Position numbers and translations under genes: made by a program. Shown here one piece after another: positions 24,269-35,725 of a DNA stretch of 64,000 nt (the stretch's first letter is position 1; the number at the start of each line of letters is the position of its first letter). The stretch is from assembly GCA_002007465.1 (NCBI GenBank), contig LNAC01000767.1, forward strand, positions 649,657 through 713,656. The letters are read 5' to 3'. Source of the stretch: Ailurus styani (lineage: Eukaryota > Chordata > Mammalia > Carnivora > Ailuridae). Below the pieces are notes generated by a model. It ran no database searches. It was given only the letters and a program-made list of their open reading frames with translations, and was not told the origin of the DNA.

Positions 24269-24376
24269 CTGTTTGTCAGATCCACACAGGTTCCATTATT
24301 TTTGCAAGGTCTAGAAGAACACTTGTTTGTTTCAAGTTCACACAGAGGTCCAGAAAACCCAGGTCTGCAAACACAT
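24269..24376 (-). CDS. EYS: EYS exon 18 equivalent (EGF-like repeat junction)
   Basis: The exon opens after a minus-strand TTGTTTAAAAG acceptor, whose pyrimidine tract is poor. It completes a split arginine codon and reads [13 protein letters not shown], giving cysteines 4 to 6 of the repeat begun in exon 17. It then starts the next EGF repeat ([19 protein letters not shown]), with an NGT glycosylation sequon. It ends AACAG before GTTAGAGG, again splitting an arginine codon (phase 2). The 108-bp length matches human exon 18 (c.2739-2846) as I remember it. An upstream methionine in the same open frame lies in intron 17 and is not a real start. The donor has T at +3 (GTTAGA), weaker than GTAAGA. 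Confidence 0.92.
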
Positions 24377-24567
24377 CTTTTAAACAAGAAATTTAATAGC
24401 TCCATTAGTAGAAACATATACATTCAAAACTTCAAATAATTGTACATGGAAAATTTTTAATAACCAGCAATGTTGCTCAATTTGTGAACTGAAATGATAA
24501 ACACAGATGTATTTAGATACATCTAGATGCATAAACTTGTATCTAGTTATTTTTTGGTTTTCTCTAC
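24377..24567 (-). other. EYS: EYS intron 17 (191 bp)
   Basis: This short intron has a GTAGAG donor and a TTTAAAAG acceptor. It carries no repeat and is AT-rich. It is far shorter than its neighbours, which places exons 17 and 18 as a close pair. Confidence 0.88.
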
Positions 24568-24664
24568 CTGAAATTATTGATTCCATCCTCACAGTCACCG
24601 TAATTCTGACAGGGAAGAGAGAAGCACTCATTCACATTAATTTCACAATGTTCACCCTCAAATC
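24568..24664 (-). CDS. EYS: EYS exon 17 equivalent (EGF-like repeat, first part)
   Basis: The minus-strand acceptor CTCTCCTTGCAG is followed by GATTTGAGGG. This completes the split glycine codon from exon 16 and supplies the last cysteine of that EGF repeat (FEGEHC). The exon then starts a new calcium-binding-type EGF repeat with INVNEC, LPC and GDC, and ends after GINNF plus two bases of an arginine codon. The donor is TTTCAG followed by GTAGAG. The 97-bp length and phase 1-to-2 transition match human exon 17 (c.2642-2738) from memory. The NYGDCEDG stretch is close to human NYGDCED-type sequence at this point. Only 191 bp separate it from exon 18, against 9.4 kb to exon 16. The frame is intact. 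Confidence 0.93.
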
Positions 24665-25302
24665 CTGCAAGGAGAGATGAAATGGATATAGATGAGCAAT
24701 CTGCACTTTAGAGTGTGAAAATCAGTCAGTGGTAAAGAGCCTGGAGAATATGCTCTCGGTGGAAACTTACGGAAAAAAAATTAAATAAATAAAGAAAACA
24801 CCTCATCTCTGGCTTCTCATACAGCTCTATTTCACATAACACAGGAATAAAGTTATGCTAGTTTTAATAAATGAGTTCAAATGAAAGAATCAAGGGAGGA
24901 ATACTTTACTAAATCCTTTGGGAAAATGGGGTGTTGAAATTGTTGCTGTTGTTTTAAGGTATTTAAATGTTTAAACAAGAAGAAATGAAGCAATCTGGAA
25001 AGTAAATGAATTAATGTGATGGCCAATCTTAAAGTAAAATTGAGCGTCAGTGATCAAATTTATTCAAGGCAGTTAGCAGATGAGGCAAATTATTTAATTA
25101 CTTTCCATATCCAAGTGATTCAAAGAAAACAAATTATTTTGATTCATTGCTACATAATCAATCATCCATTTAAACACATGCCAGTTATACTTTTTTAAAA
25201 AAAATATGAAAAAAAAATACAGACTTATAAGAGGCAGTTGTAATTATCTCAGTACATTTATGTCAGAAAAAATCAGCATATCACTTTTTAAAATACGTTA
25301 AA

Positions 25303-25486
25303 GGGATGCCTGGGTGGCTCAGTCAGTTAAGCGTCTGCCTTCGGGTCAGATCATGATCCCAGTGTCCTGGGATAGAGTCCCACATCCGGCTCCCTGCTCA
25401 GTAGGGAGCCGGCTTCTCCCTCTGCCAGCCTCTGTCTCTCTCTCTCTCTCTCTCTCTCTGACAAATAAATAAATAAAATATTTAAA
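25303..25486 (+). mobile_element. can-SINE (SINEC)
   Basis: Head GGGATGCCTGGGTGGCTCAG, an uninterrupted (TC)n of about 24 bases and an AAATAAATAAATAAAATATT tail. The duplication AAATACGTTAAA / AAATACATTAAA lies at 25291-25302 and 25487-25498. Confidence 0.95.
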
Positions 25487-25749
25487 AAATACATTAAATA
25501 TTTTAATATTTATAATTTAAACAATTATATCCATGATTATATATTAACTATATAAAACAAAATATATTCTTATACTCATTTTTTCTTGCTAATATTTTTT
25601 CAATACTAGTTAAAAATGTGCGAAACAGGATTTTCCTTTCTTTTACTTTTTCAGTGCTATAAATAAGTACCAAATAATTGCAGTGATATTTTAAATGACA
25701 ATATCTACTCAGATTTTTTAGTTTGAAGAACAGAAGGTCATTCAAGTTG

Positions 25750-26200
25750 TACTACAAAACCTGCATTTATTATTGCATCCACCTAGACTGGGATCTGAGA
25801 GGGTGATCTCGCTACACACGAATGGCCATCTTCCTTCTCTAACACATATCATGATGTCTCTCCTTTCTGTCTTCAAATATCTCTTCATGTTGAAAGCTTC
25901 AAATCATTTGGAATGTTGGCATGCAGATGATATGGCACAGCTTCCTTGATCTCTATTTCTATATCATGATCTTTTAAGTCGGCATCTACTGCCGAGTGGG
26001 AAATCCTACCTACTTCCTCACTCAAGAGTCCCGCGAGAGAACAGGGGACCGCCTACAGTACCCATTCACACCATGCTACAAGTCACTGCGGGTTCTCTTT
26101 GGTGTCTACCACCAAGTCAAGTGGCAAACCTGATTCTACTTGGATTTTGGGAAGCTGTTATTTCCTCTTATAAAATCTGGCTGCCTCTTTAGTAGGAGAT
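25750..26200. other. GC/CpG-richer unassigned segment
   Basis: A stretch of about 450 bp stands out from the AT-rich intron. It has CpGs at CTCGC, TCGGC, GCCGAG, CCCGCGAGAG, ACCGCC and TGCGGG. I see no repeat ends, no clear coding frame and no known family. Confidence 0.4.
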
Positions 26201-28260
26201 AATATGAAAACCTAAAAATTACTTAACCCAAAAGAAGGCAAGAGTAAAAAGGAACAAAGTAGAGATACAAGTACTATAGAAAGTAGAAAACAAATACCAA
26301 GACAATCCATTTAAAGCCATATACCTCAATAATTACGTCAAATGTGGTTTAAAAAAAAAAAAACTTCAGTGAAAGGTAGAGTCAGCCAGGCTAAATAAAA
26401 TAACAGAAACAAATACATAGTTTCTAAAGGAAATTCATTTTAAATATGGAGATGATGATGGGTTAAAAGTAGAAAGATGGAATGAAGGTGCACTAAGAAA
26501 CACTTATCGTAAGAAATCTACAGTGCCTATGTGTCTAGCAGATCAGGCAGTCTTTAGGCCAAGTATCATTATTAATTTGTCATATTTTTTCTTACTCAAT
26601 TATCAAAGCCTTCAAGTTAAACTCTGAAGTTGCATGCTTATAATTTCATTAATGCACTCAGCATTGTATCCTCAGCATTAAAAACAAACTTAAAGAGTTA
26701 TTTCTGAGTTAATATGGTTTTCTTAATTTTAGGTAAGCAAGGTAATTCCAACACATTTCACCATTTATCAATCACCATTGTTATCATATTTAAATTATAA
26801 GTGTTATAGTACAGTTATAAATAACATAATGAGCTTTTTCTTTAAATGTTTATGGGGGGATTGTTCTTGTCTTGTTTTTTACAAGTTAAAGATTTAGAAA
26901 GTTGGATGCATTATACCATTCCTGCTTTTAGCTTGACTAGCTTTCTCTGGGAGGCAGGGTATTTTGACACTAAGATGTTTCCTATAAATATTCTTTGAGG
27001 CACTAGGACTCAGGGGCATTGACTGGCTGGAGTAGTACCAGTGCGTCCTCCTGAGTTCAGCTGGGCTGATAAATCAGAAGAACATTCAGAACCTGCAACC
27101 TCGGGAAGCTCAAAGAATAACCTTGTTTTCTGTGATTTTGCCTTATTCATTTAGTTTGACATTTCTGGGATGGACCTTTGTTACCAACCAGCAACATATG
27201 TCAATGTGCTGAGGAAATTAGATTGCTAAAATGCAGGAGACATCGGGAGAAAAAAAATAAAGTAGACATGGATCGTGTTTAAAATAAACCAAAGTTTTGC
27301 TGAGAAAGCTTGTGTTTGGGGGATTTAAAGGAGAAAAAAATGTATATATATGCTTAGTCCCAAACTAAGGAATTTCCACAGTCCTTGGTGTTAGAAGTAT
27401 TTGCAATGAAGGGTATTTGTTTTGGATATATGCAGTGAAAGGTAAAAGTCTGTCAAAACTTTAAGTATAGTAAATTCTTTCTATGCTACTCTCCTGTTTT
27501 TTATCTCTATCCAGAATTCAGCTGACTCTGTTAACTGGAATAGAGTTCTTTACACACAAATAATGGGACATTCTCAAATGGACTGGATTCTCTTAGTCTT
27601 TTTCTTATAATGGCATGGCTATACCTTGTCATAGAGAATACATGTGACTGATCAACATTTTTACATCTTCCCATCCCCAAAAATATTTTATAAGTTACTA
27701 AACCTACTGCTCATGTTTAGGAGCCAAATCAATGTAGAATATAGGTATAATTTTTAAAATCACTTAATATTTTTCTATTTCTAAAAAGTTCCAATTTTTA
27801 TTTGATTCTCTAGAGGGGATGGCATTGAACAAAGTACATTAACAATAGCTAGATTTTCATGAAACTTTATGAGGAAATATCTTGTCATTCAGGTTTAGAC
27901 CTTGACAACTCTCACGTTAGAAGTAATACCACTTGGAATAATTAGGAATGAAAGTAAGTAGGGAAAAACTAGATATATCTTTCATGTATTCAATAAGTTA
28001 GTGTTAAAATCATACATTTTAAAATAAAAACTAAAAATATTTAAAAATAAACTTTTTCAAAAGCATTAGAAAGGCATTATTTTTATTTTTTTCTAATTAA
28101 AAAATTAATTTACCTATATTTTAAAGCTTTATGAAAACAAAAAAATATAAAGAGATTTCTCTCAGTGAGTCAGAATTGTTTTAAATATTGTTTTATTTAA
28201 AAAAGAATAAATACTGTTTTATTTTTATTTTAAAACAATATGATACAAATGTTAGTATTT

Positions 28261-28450
28261 TTATTTTTCAGATTTTATTTATTTATTTGACAGAGAGAGA
28301 TTACAAATAGGCAGAGAGGCAGGCAGAGAGGGAGGAAGCAGGCTCCCTGCCGAGCAGAGAGCCCCATACGGACCTCCATCCCAAGACCCTGAGATCATGA
28401 CCTGAGCGGAAGGCAGAGGCTTTAACCCATTGAGCCACCCAGGCACCCCC
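28261..28450 (-). mobile_element. can-SINE (SINEC)
   Basis: T-rich tail, GATTTTATTTATTTATTTGA, GA-rich middle and head complement GAGCCACCCAGGCACCCCC. The target duplication AATGTTAGTATTT / AATGTTAGCATTA flanks it. Same orientation as EYS. Confidence 0.95.
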
Positions 28451-28622
28451 AATGTTAGCATTATTGAAAAACTGACCAACTACTATGAAACAGTTGCAGA
28501 TTAAATTCAAACATTATGAATGTGACAAGATAGAACTAATATTTGTAATAGGCCTAATAAGGGAGTTTAACACTGATTTTTAAAACAAAAATTTAAAAAT
28601 GAGTATAAAAGCTCATATTTTA

Positions 28623-28641
28623 TTTTATTTTTAAAAAAAAT

Positions 28642-28692
<51 letters not shown>

Positions 28693-28850
28693 TTTGACAG
28701 AGAGAGACAGGACACAAGCAGGGGGAGTGAGAGAGGGAGAAGCAGGCTTCCTGCCAAGCAGGGAGCCCAACGTGGGCCTTGATTCCAGGACCCTGAGATC
28801 ATGACCTGAGCTAAAGGCAGACGCTTAGCGACTGAGCCACCCAGGCACCC
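28623..28850 (-). mobile_element. can-SINE (SINEC) with expanded tail, young
   Basis: A perfect 17-bp duplication TAAAAGCTCATATTTTA flanks it (28606-28622, 28851-28867). The tail has expanded to about 14 ATTT units at 28639-28695, a likely polymorphic microsatellite. Same orientation as EYS. Confidence 0.96.
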
Positions 28851-29634
28851 TAAAAGCTCATATTTTAAAATATAACAAATAATTGACATGCTTTAAAATT
28901 AATTAGTGGCAATATATGTTTTCTTTGAAGAATTTCCCCAGTATAAATATCTACAGCCATTTAAACCTAATAGACACAGGCTACCACACAAGCATGTGTT
29001 TTTAATTGTCAAAAAGAGTAATTTTTAATTTAGATAAACTATATTGTCAAGTGACACATTTATTTGTTGCTTGGAATTATACACCTTAGGTAATGTGGCA
29101 TTACCATAATAATAGTATATGTACTGGAGTAATAGACACGTTTAAATGCAACTGCTTGCCTCCTCTGGTACTACAAATCCATCAAGCTTAGAATCCCAAT
29201 TGTAAATCAATAGCACATGTAAATGATCTGATTTTTCCTTCCACTAAGACATTTTACAAGCTCTCTTTGCCACATTTTAATCCTTTGTAAAGTGTCATTT
29301 AAAAAAAAAACAAAAAAACTTTTGCTCCTTTCACCTTGGAGACATATGGATGAAGTGGCTACATTTGGAAACTAAGCCCTTTAAATTAAATTGAAAGTAT
29401 TGGATAGTGTGATGTTCTTGCCTATAAACTGAGACATAATTCAGAGTAGAAAGATAAAGCCTTCCTAAAGACAATATTAGAAAATAAATGTTTTAAGCAT
29501 AAAATGATTTTAGATCTCTCACTATATGCACACACATGCTAATAACGGAGACCCAACTAACGGCATGCTATACATGCATCGACATGCATGTTATCTAAAG
29601 TCCTCTCTACCTCTGTAAACCTCGTATCATTCTT

Positions 29635-29831
29635 TTTTTTAAGATTTTATTTATTTATTTATTTGACTGAGAGAGAGAGACTGAAAGAAGAAGCACAAGC
29701 AGGGGGAGTGGGAAAGGGAGAAGCAGACTCCCCGTTGAGCAGGTAGCCCAGTGCGGGGCTCAATCCTGGGAGTCTGGGATCATGACCTGAGCCAAAGGGA
29801 GACGCTTAACTGACTAAGCCACCCAGGTGCC
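29635..29831 (-). mobile_element. can-SINE (SINEC)
   Basis: T-rich tail, TTTATTTATTTATTTGACTG, GA-rich middle and AGCCACCCAGGTGCC head complement. Duplication CTCGTATCATTCTT / CTCATATCATTCTT. Confidence 0.94.
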
Positions 29832-30559
29832 CTCATATCATTCTTATATTCCATTTATACCAGCCTGTAAGTTGAACTCAATTTATTCAACTCTTGTACT
29901 TAATTCTCTCTTTCCCTTTATTGTACACAGCAGATATTACTCTTTTGATCATATATACTATAAACAAAATACTAACTTATAAAAGGAATGGCATTTATTG
30001 GTAGCCTAGCTGGGAAGGATACCTGGCAGTTTTCAGAATTTAAGAAAGAACCATAGTAACCATCAGGACAAGTTCTTTCACAAACATTTCTTTCCTACTG
30101 CATTCAGATCACTATGTGAAGGGAACATGGTGTTGACTGCACCAAGTGAAAAACTCTAGCAAAAACAGAAAGCTTTTTTCTCTTATCATCAATCCCAAGG
30201 AAAGGCTCTGAATCTCAACATTCCAGTCCTATGCTGACATGGATCAATCATAATTGCCAGAGGGATGGAGTTTTCTCTCTTAACCTGAGTCTTCCCAAAA
30301 TAAGAATATGAGGTAATAATATGCATACAAGTAACTTATTTGAAAGGTGATCCTGGAAATTATTGCAAGGGAGTGGAAAAACAGAATAGGGAATAGAGGG
30401 GCTTAATGAGCTGGTTACTGTGGGTAATGAAGGCTCCAAGGCTCCTCCTAGAAATCATGAGAACATAACTCAGATTTGTCACACTGCATAAGAAAGGTGG
30501 GGTATGCATCCACAAAGTAAGAGAGAGCTCTTAGTATGTTGCACTTTAATGGTTAGTTA

Positions 30560-30692
30560 ATTTATATGTCTCTCCTTGAACTTTAAATTCCTTGAGGGTG
30601 TGTCTTTGCCATGTTTAATTTCCCCAGAACCTATTCTCAAGACTTGACACATGATAGGAAATCAATAATGTTTGCTGAATCAGTTAATAAAT
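30560..30692 (+). mobile_element. LINE L2 3' end
   Basis: TCCTTGAGGGTGTGTCTTTG, then CCCAGAACCT and GAAATCAATAATGTTTGCTGAAT correspond to the L2 3' end, which normally ends with CAATAAATGTTTGTTGAATGA-type text. Old and diverged. Confidence 0.75.
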
Positions 30693-31930
30693 AACACATT
30701 TTTTAGATTTCTAGAACACTACCAACATGCAGTTACAAGATTGGCATATGTTATATACAGAGCATAGCGCAGAGAGGCAAAAAAAATGTGTAGTATAAAA
30801 TAAATGTTGAGGTGTGTAAATTAATTGCATACTAAATCACCAAAAACTAACACTATAAGGTACCTAGAGTAAACCGCATTTGTTTCTAGAATCTTATGAA
30901 ATTATATTTGTCTTTCTATGTGCTATTTTTATACTTATTAAAGCAGTGATTTTTTAACCACAGAAATTGTTTAAAGAAATAGGATTTTATATAAAACAAA
31001 CCTGTATTGAATTATTACTGCTAAATGCTTTTCTATCTACCTATTTTCCACCAGAAAATGTTCCATGTTCATAGGGACCAAATTAACTCACCTCCATTCT
31101 AAACAGAAGAGAGAAGCACAGCTCTTAACTTTCTCCTGCAAAACATGATCACCATAGTTCTGCTGTTTCGCTACACCTATAATTTTTAAATAGCTCACGT
31201 TGTACCCAAATGGATTAGACTGTTTTGACTATAAGTTTCAATCACACTAAGGAAAATAGTTTACTTGGTGAGCATTCAGTTTGGCATAAATCAAAGTATC
31301 AGTTATTCTAGTTGTTGGTTCTTCAGAGTGAATTTTAATGCCGTTTATAATTTAGTTGTCTAGTACATAGTCACATTACTACTCTGGCTTTGGGATTTTA
31401 TTTACATTCATATTTAAATTGTGACAGACCCTGTAGGCTGACTAAAAACTGTGAACAGAATTTCAAAAATGTATATGCTGAACTCCTAGACCTTAAGCCT
31501 CAAATCTCTTTTCTTGTGATGCCCTATATTCTAGTCACTTGGCAAACACCAACAGCTTGCAAAGAATTCCAGTAGAGCTTCCAATTCCTGTATCTGTATA
31601 AGAGGTTAAGTCTTGGAATTCTTTGTGGTTTAAAATTTCACTGCTTTTAAAATGGAGTTTGATCAGAATATTTTCTGTAAAAAATAATATAATGGCTTTG
31701 GTATAGATCCTATTTCAAACAACAGATATTGAAGTAATTCATGGCATAGTGTTTAAAATATTCCACAGTCAACCTCTTTTTAATATTCTGAGATAGCTTT
31801 TTAAGCAATGTCACAGGCTTTGTTTTTTGATCTGCTAGAGGTTGAACAACTAAAGGCAACAGTAAGTAAACATTTTTTATAGTAGTTAGATCTCATTTAC
31901 AGAAACTTACTCCTACAATTTCTTGAAATT

Positions 31931-32066
31931 TAAACATTTTTCAATTTCAAGTATATATATACATATATATGTTTATATATATATACATATATATGTTTAT
32001 ATATATAAACATATACATATGTTTATATGTATATGTTTATAAACATTTTTCAATTTCAAGTATATA
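31931..32066. repeat. Direct duplication around a TA/CATA-rich tract
   Basis: A 27-bp segment starting TAAACATTTTTCAATTTCAA occurs at 31931 and again at 32040, with TATATACATATATATGTTTA repeats between. Period is about 109 bp. The inner part is rich in inverted repeats. Confidence 0.88.
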
Positions 32067-34062
32067 TAGGCTTGTAAAACAGTTTAGAAACAATGTACTC
32101 TTCAAATATCTCTTTGTGCTGAATCATAATTAGAAAGGGACAAACACATGATTCATTGTGCCCACCTGCTATGCTATCCAAAGCATTAATTGGAAATTAT
32201 CATATTTCTCTGAAAGCTTTAAGTATAGTGATGAAGTTCCAAGAAGACAAACAAACAAGATTTGACTGATACACAATGGTGAAATCTAAATTGTCCTCAG
32301 GATATTTTTGTGATGCTCATGAAGCTGGAAAATCTTATTACTAGTTTGATAGTCACTGATATGGTTTTATGATATCTCTGAACTTTTTCCCCCCTCATCC
32401 CACAATAGGAAAGGAATCTTATTAGATTATACAAATTCATTAAATGCATTTATTAATTACACATAAATTATCAAAAATTTTATGTGAAAAAAACATCCCC
32501 ACCTTGTAGAAAACTATCTTTGGTGAAAATAGAGGAGGTTTTATTTTAATTGAAGAAATATGCTGCTACCTCTCATTAAATATTACTTATATTCTGAGAA
32601 TGTATTAGTTGGCTAAGTAAAGCATCATGGAGTAATCCTGCTGAAAAATTATCTCCTCCCCTACTACTGAATAAGATTTCAAAAAGTTTCACTCTCCATC
32701 TTTGTTAAAAGGAAATTATCCACTTAAATTATGTACTTTACAAATACTGAGGTTTGCAGGGTATCAAATGTCCCCCTTACATTTTTCTATCACGCTCTTC
32801 CTGACTCATTCCCGCAAACATGTGTCTGTCCACATGCCTTGTATGCCCACATTATTTGCTTTATAAAGCCCACGTCATTTTTGCAAAAACAATTACTAAT
32901 GTCTCTCAAGTTTATAGTTCCAATCCCTCAGAAGGTCCAGAAGTTTTTGTCATGTACGTACATTCAAGGATTTGCCTCTATAGCCTTATTATCCTATACA
33001 TCAGGAAGTTCTAGAGGCTTATAAAAACAAATAGAAACAGCTTTGACTAAGATACCAATTAATTGGTATAGTCTAAGCTGACCTTTTGGGATAGAAGAGT
33101 AAATAAGTATTGTCCTTATCTTGAATAAACCTCTTTTCTAGTAGAATCAGTAACAAGGAAAGAGGCATTAAGCCATGAGTTGGTATTAGAAAATAAATAT
33201 CAGTTGCAGACTTTTATACACGAGGTGATTTTTATACTGTGCTTATGACACATTACTGTTATACTGAAAACCTACGATGTGCTAGTTTTATGGCAGAAGC
33301 ATTTCTGCTAAAGATGGTAATAGCTCTTGAGAAGCAAGCAGTACATGAGCAGTATACATTTATATAGATCACCTATGCACTAATCAGACCTCTTTTAGTT
33401 ACATCTGAAGAGATCCTAATCAATCATCTTTCAAAATAGTGCAAGTTATTATTGGCTGACATGACGCAGAAAGCCAGAAGTAACTTGCTTCAGGAACAGC
33501 TGGATTCAGGAGTGCCAATAATGCCTTTTAATCTGTCCATTCTCTATCCCCTTCATAGACTCTATTTTATGGTACAAAGTAGCCACCAGGGGCACATAAT
33601 ACTGGCTTAGCACCAAAGTGGAAATAAGTGGTGTTCATAGATAAGTCCATGAAAAAAAGTTACAGTGAAGCATTTGATTACCCTAGATTCTATCTACTGT
33701 CATTTCTAACTAACAGTTATTGTTAGGAACACTACATAAACAAGATTATTCAGGAAAAAGAAGCTGTTAACAAAAAATGAGAAATTTCTTTAAAACAAAC
33801 AAGCGAAAAAAGCCAAAAACTACAAAGTTTTGCCTTTCCCTCTCCCCCCATCACCCCCTTCTAACTATACTAGTTAGGTTAAATTTTAGATTATTTCTCC
33901 AGTCTGTTTATAATACCTACATTTGGCGTCAAATACTCCTTAATTCTCCAATATATGTAAGTTTTCTCTCACCCATTTTTAAGGAGCCATAATCTCATGA
34001 AACCCAAATAAACCAAACAAAAAAGTGAAAAAAAACTCATTAAAACAAATATAAGCTCTTAC

Positions 34063-34322
34063 CTTCCCTACACACACAATAATGAGTTCCATCTACCAAA
34101 GTCAAACATGTTGAGTTGTTTCTGCAAGGGTTATCGAGTGGATCACAGGGGTTATAGTGTTGATGGCAAAATTTTCCAGTATAAAAGGGTGGACACAGGC
34201 ATACAAATTGCCCAGGAATGGTAGATTCATGACAAAGAGCTCCATTCATGCATGGGTCAGAGTCACATTCATTTATTTCTTCACTACAGTTTTGTCCAGT
34301 CCATCCAGATGTACACTCACAG
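34063..34322 (-). CDS. EYS: EYS exon 16 equivalent (EGF-like repeats)
   Basis: This internal exon belongs to eyes shut homolog, a large secreted photoreceptor matrix protein with EGF and laminin-G domains. In humans its loss causes retinitis pigmentosa RP25. On the minus strand the exon follows a TTTTATTTCAG acceptor, starts with the last base of a split codon (phase 2) and ends AGGGAAG before GTAAGAGC (phase 1). It encodes the tail of one EGF repeat ([12 protein letters not shown]), a complete six-cysteine EGF repeat ([15 protein letters not shown] through YTGKFC), and five of the six cysteines of a third ([11 protein letters not shown] to CVCREG). The sixth cysteine is in the next exon. N-glycosylation sequons are present at NCS and NNST. 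Length 260 bp and both phases agree with human exon 16 (c.2382-2641) as I remember it. There is no stop or frameshift. Another EGF-repeat gene such as a Notch or crumbs homolog is unlikely, because the residues follow human EYS closely. Confidence 0.94.
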
Positions 34323-35274
34323 CTGAAATAAAATTTTCAGAAGTATGAACAGTACTGTTTCAAGTTTATTCTTTGTATTTTCAATGAATTATTACACTGA
34401 ATATATGGCATTTTTATTTATAACAAGATTAAGAAATTATATATATTTTAAAAACATTCTTTGCCTAATTTCCTGAGACAATTCAATGTATATTACTGCA
34501 AGACTTACCACAATGGCTAAAATAAGATTTAAGAAGCATTTGGTAAATTCCTAACATAGTAGGCCACTGAGATAGATAAGAGAACAACAGTGCTACCAAT
34601 TTCAATTTCACAACTATTGAGCTTAATTACCAATTGAGAAATTTTCCTCAATTATTTCTTTTATATAAAGTAATTTTCACTGTTTATAAGCCTGAGATGA
34701 TATTTAATTCAGTATCTTTAGCAACATGTGATTCTTATAATCACCAGAGTATTTATAACACGGTGTTCCTTTATGCTAAGAATCTGGATTTCATTCCAGT
34801 TTTTGCCTGCTTTTAAAAACATCTTTCCTCTAATATTTTAGTAATGTGAGAAAATGGAAGAGAAATCAAATAAATGAAAAGTTAAGCATTTGGATCTTGT
34901 CTGTACATCACAGACTCTATAGCTCAGTCTAACTGTCAACCATCTAGCATCTGTCATTCTCTCAGAAATTATTGAGTTCAAATAGCACTATACTATCAGT
35001 TATTTACTAATCCTGCACATAATTTCATCTTACCCTAAAATTTGCTTGTCATACCCTTTAGAAGTTTTTATAAATAAAAATTATAAACATCTCCATGACT
35101 GTAGCCTCCCCTAATTAAACTTTCGGCTCCCCAGTGTGACTCTGAATCTCCATATTCTCATCTACATAACATATGCTTAAAATATTATAAATATTAATTG
35201 ATATACAGTCTTCAGTAGGAATCATAAAGACTTACCTGAATTCTTTCATTTGGGAAATCGAGGATCGAAGAGCT

Positions 35275-35375
35275 TAATGATATTGGTAATCTCAGAGAAT
35301 TATTGTAAAGATCAAATGATAGAATGAATAAAAAGTATATATAGTGCCTGATATCAACAATGCCTACCCACCTAT
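35275..35375 (+). mobile_element. MIR fragment
   Basis: GAATTATTGTAAAGATCAAATGATAGAATG followed by AGTGCCTGATATCAAC recalls the MIR 3' half (AGGATTAAATGAGAT, AGTGCCTGGCAC). Diverged. Confidence 0.5.
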
Positions 35376-35544
35376 GGTGGTAACTAGGTGTTGTCACAGA
35401 ACTTTAAAAAGCATCTGTTACCTTATTTATGTTTAAATAAAATATGCATCTCAACAATGAGGATTGCTTCAATTTCTAGTGGTAATTTATTGGTCAATCA
35501 CGCCTTATTTTAAAATGGTCAAATGTATTATTCAACTTGATACC

Positions 35545-35690
35545 TCCAATAATGCTTTGAAATACGTAGAAGAGGTTTTTTTTTTAATTCTTACTTTATA
35601 GATGAGAGAGCCAGAAGTGCAAAGGAGAAAAATGACTTAAAGTCACTTGGTTGGCAAAGTTGAGATCTGAAGCCTAGACCTCTTCCTCCA
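35545..35690 (-). mobile_element. MIR fragment
   Basis: TACTTTATAGATGAGAGAGC, then TGACTTAAAGTCACTTGG and AGATCTGAAGCC form the complement of the MIR core and 3' part. A T-rich run precedes it. Confidence 0.7.
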
Positions 35691-35699
35691 AGTTTCTCT

Positions 35700-35725
35700 T
35701 TTCTTTCTTTTCTTTTTTCTTTCTT
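35700..35725. repeat. (TTTTC)n short repeat
   Basis: TTTTCTTTCTTTTCTTTTTT pyrimidine run directly after the MIR fragment. Confidence 0.7.

Larger units (their letters stand above)
24665..34062 (-). other. EYS: EYS intron 16
   Basis: This intron runs from the exon 16 donor GTAAGAGC to the exon 17 acceptor CCTTGCAG. It holds four SINEs (25.3, 28.3, 28.6 and 29.6 kb), an L2 3' end (30.6 kb) and a TA-rich duplicated tract (31.9 kb). The 25.75-26.2 kb segment is richer in GC and CpG and is not identified. The rest is AT-rich DNA in which I recognise nothing. Confidence 0.8.
10617..34322 (-). other. EYS: EYS gene segment covered by recognised exons
   Basis: The four exons are collinear, on one strand, with compatible phases (2-1, 1-2, 2-2, 2-1). 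Joined, they give 611 coding bases with no stop. The encoded EGF array lies in the N-terminal EGF-rich part of EYS, well before the C-terminal laminin-G/EGF part. Introns between them are 9398 bp (intron 16), 191 bp (intron 17) and 13506 bp (intron 18). I looked for exons 15 and 20 in the flanks by their EGF cysteine pattern on the minus strand and did not find them. Both flanks are therefore read as introns, consistent with the very large introns of human EYS. Confidence 0.9.

Noticed and set aside
28279..28889. Open frames reading GWLNGLKPLPSAQVMISGSW and similar
   Set aside because: The same peptide recurs at every SINE (7530, 9601, 28279, 37288, 61237). It is the translated can-SINE, not a gene.
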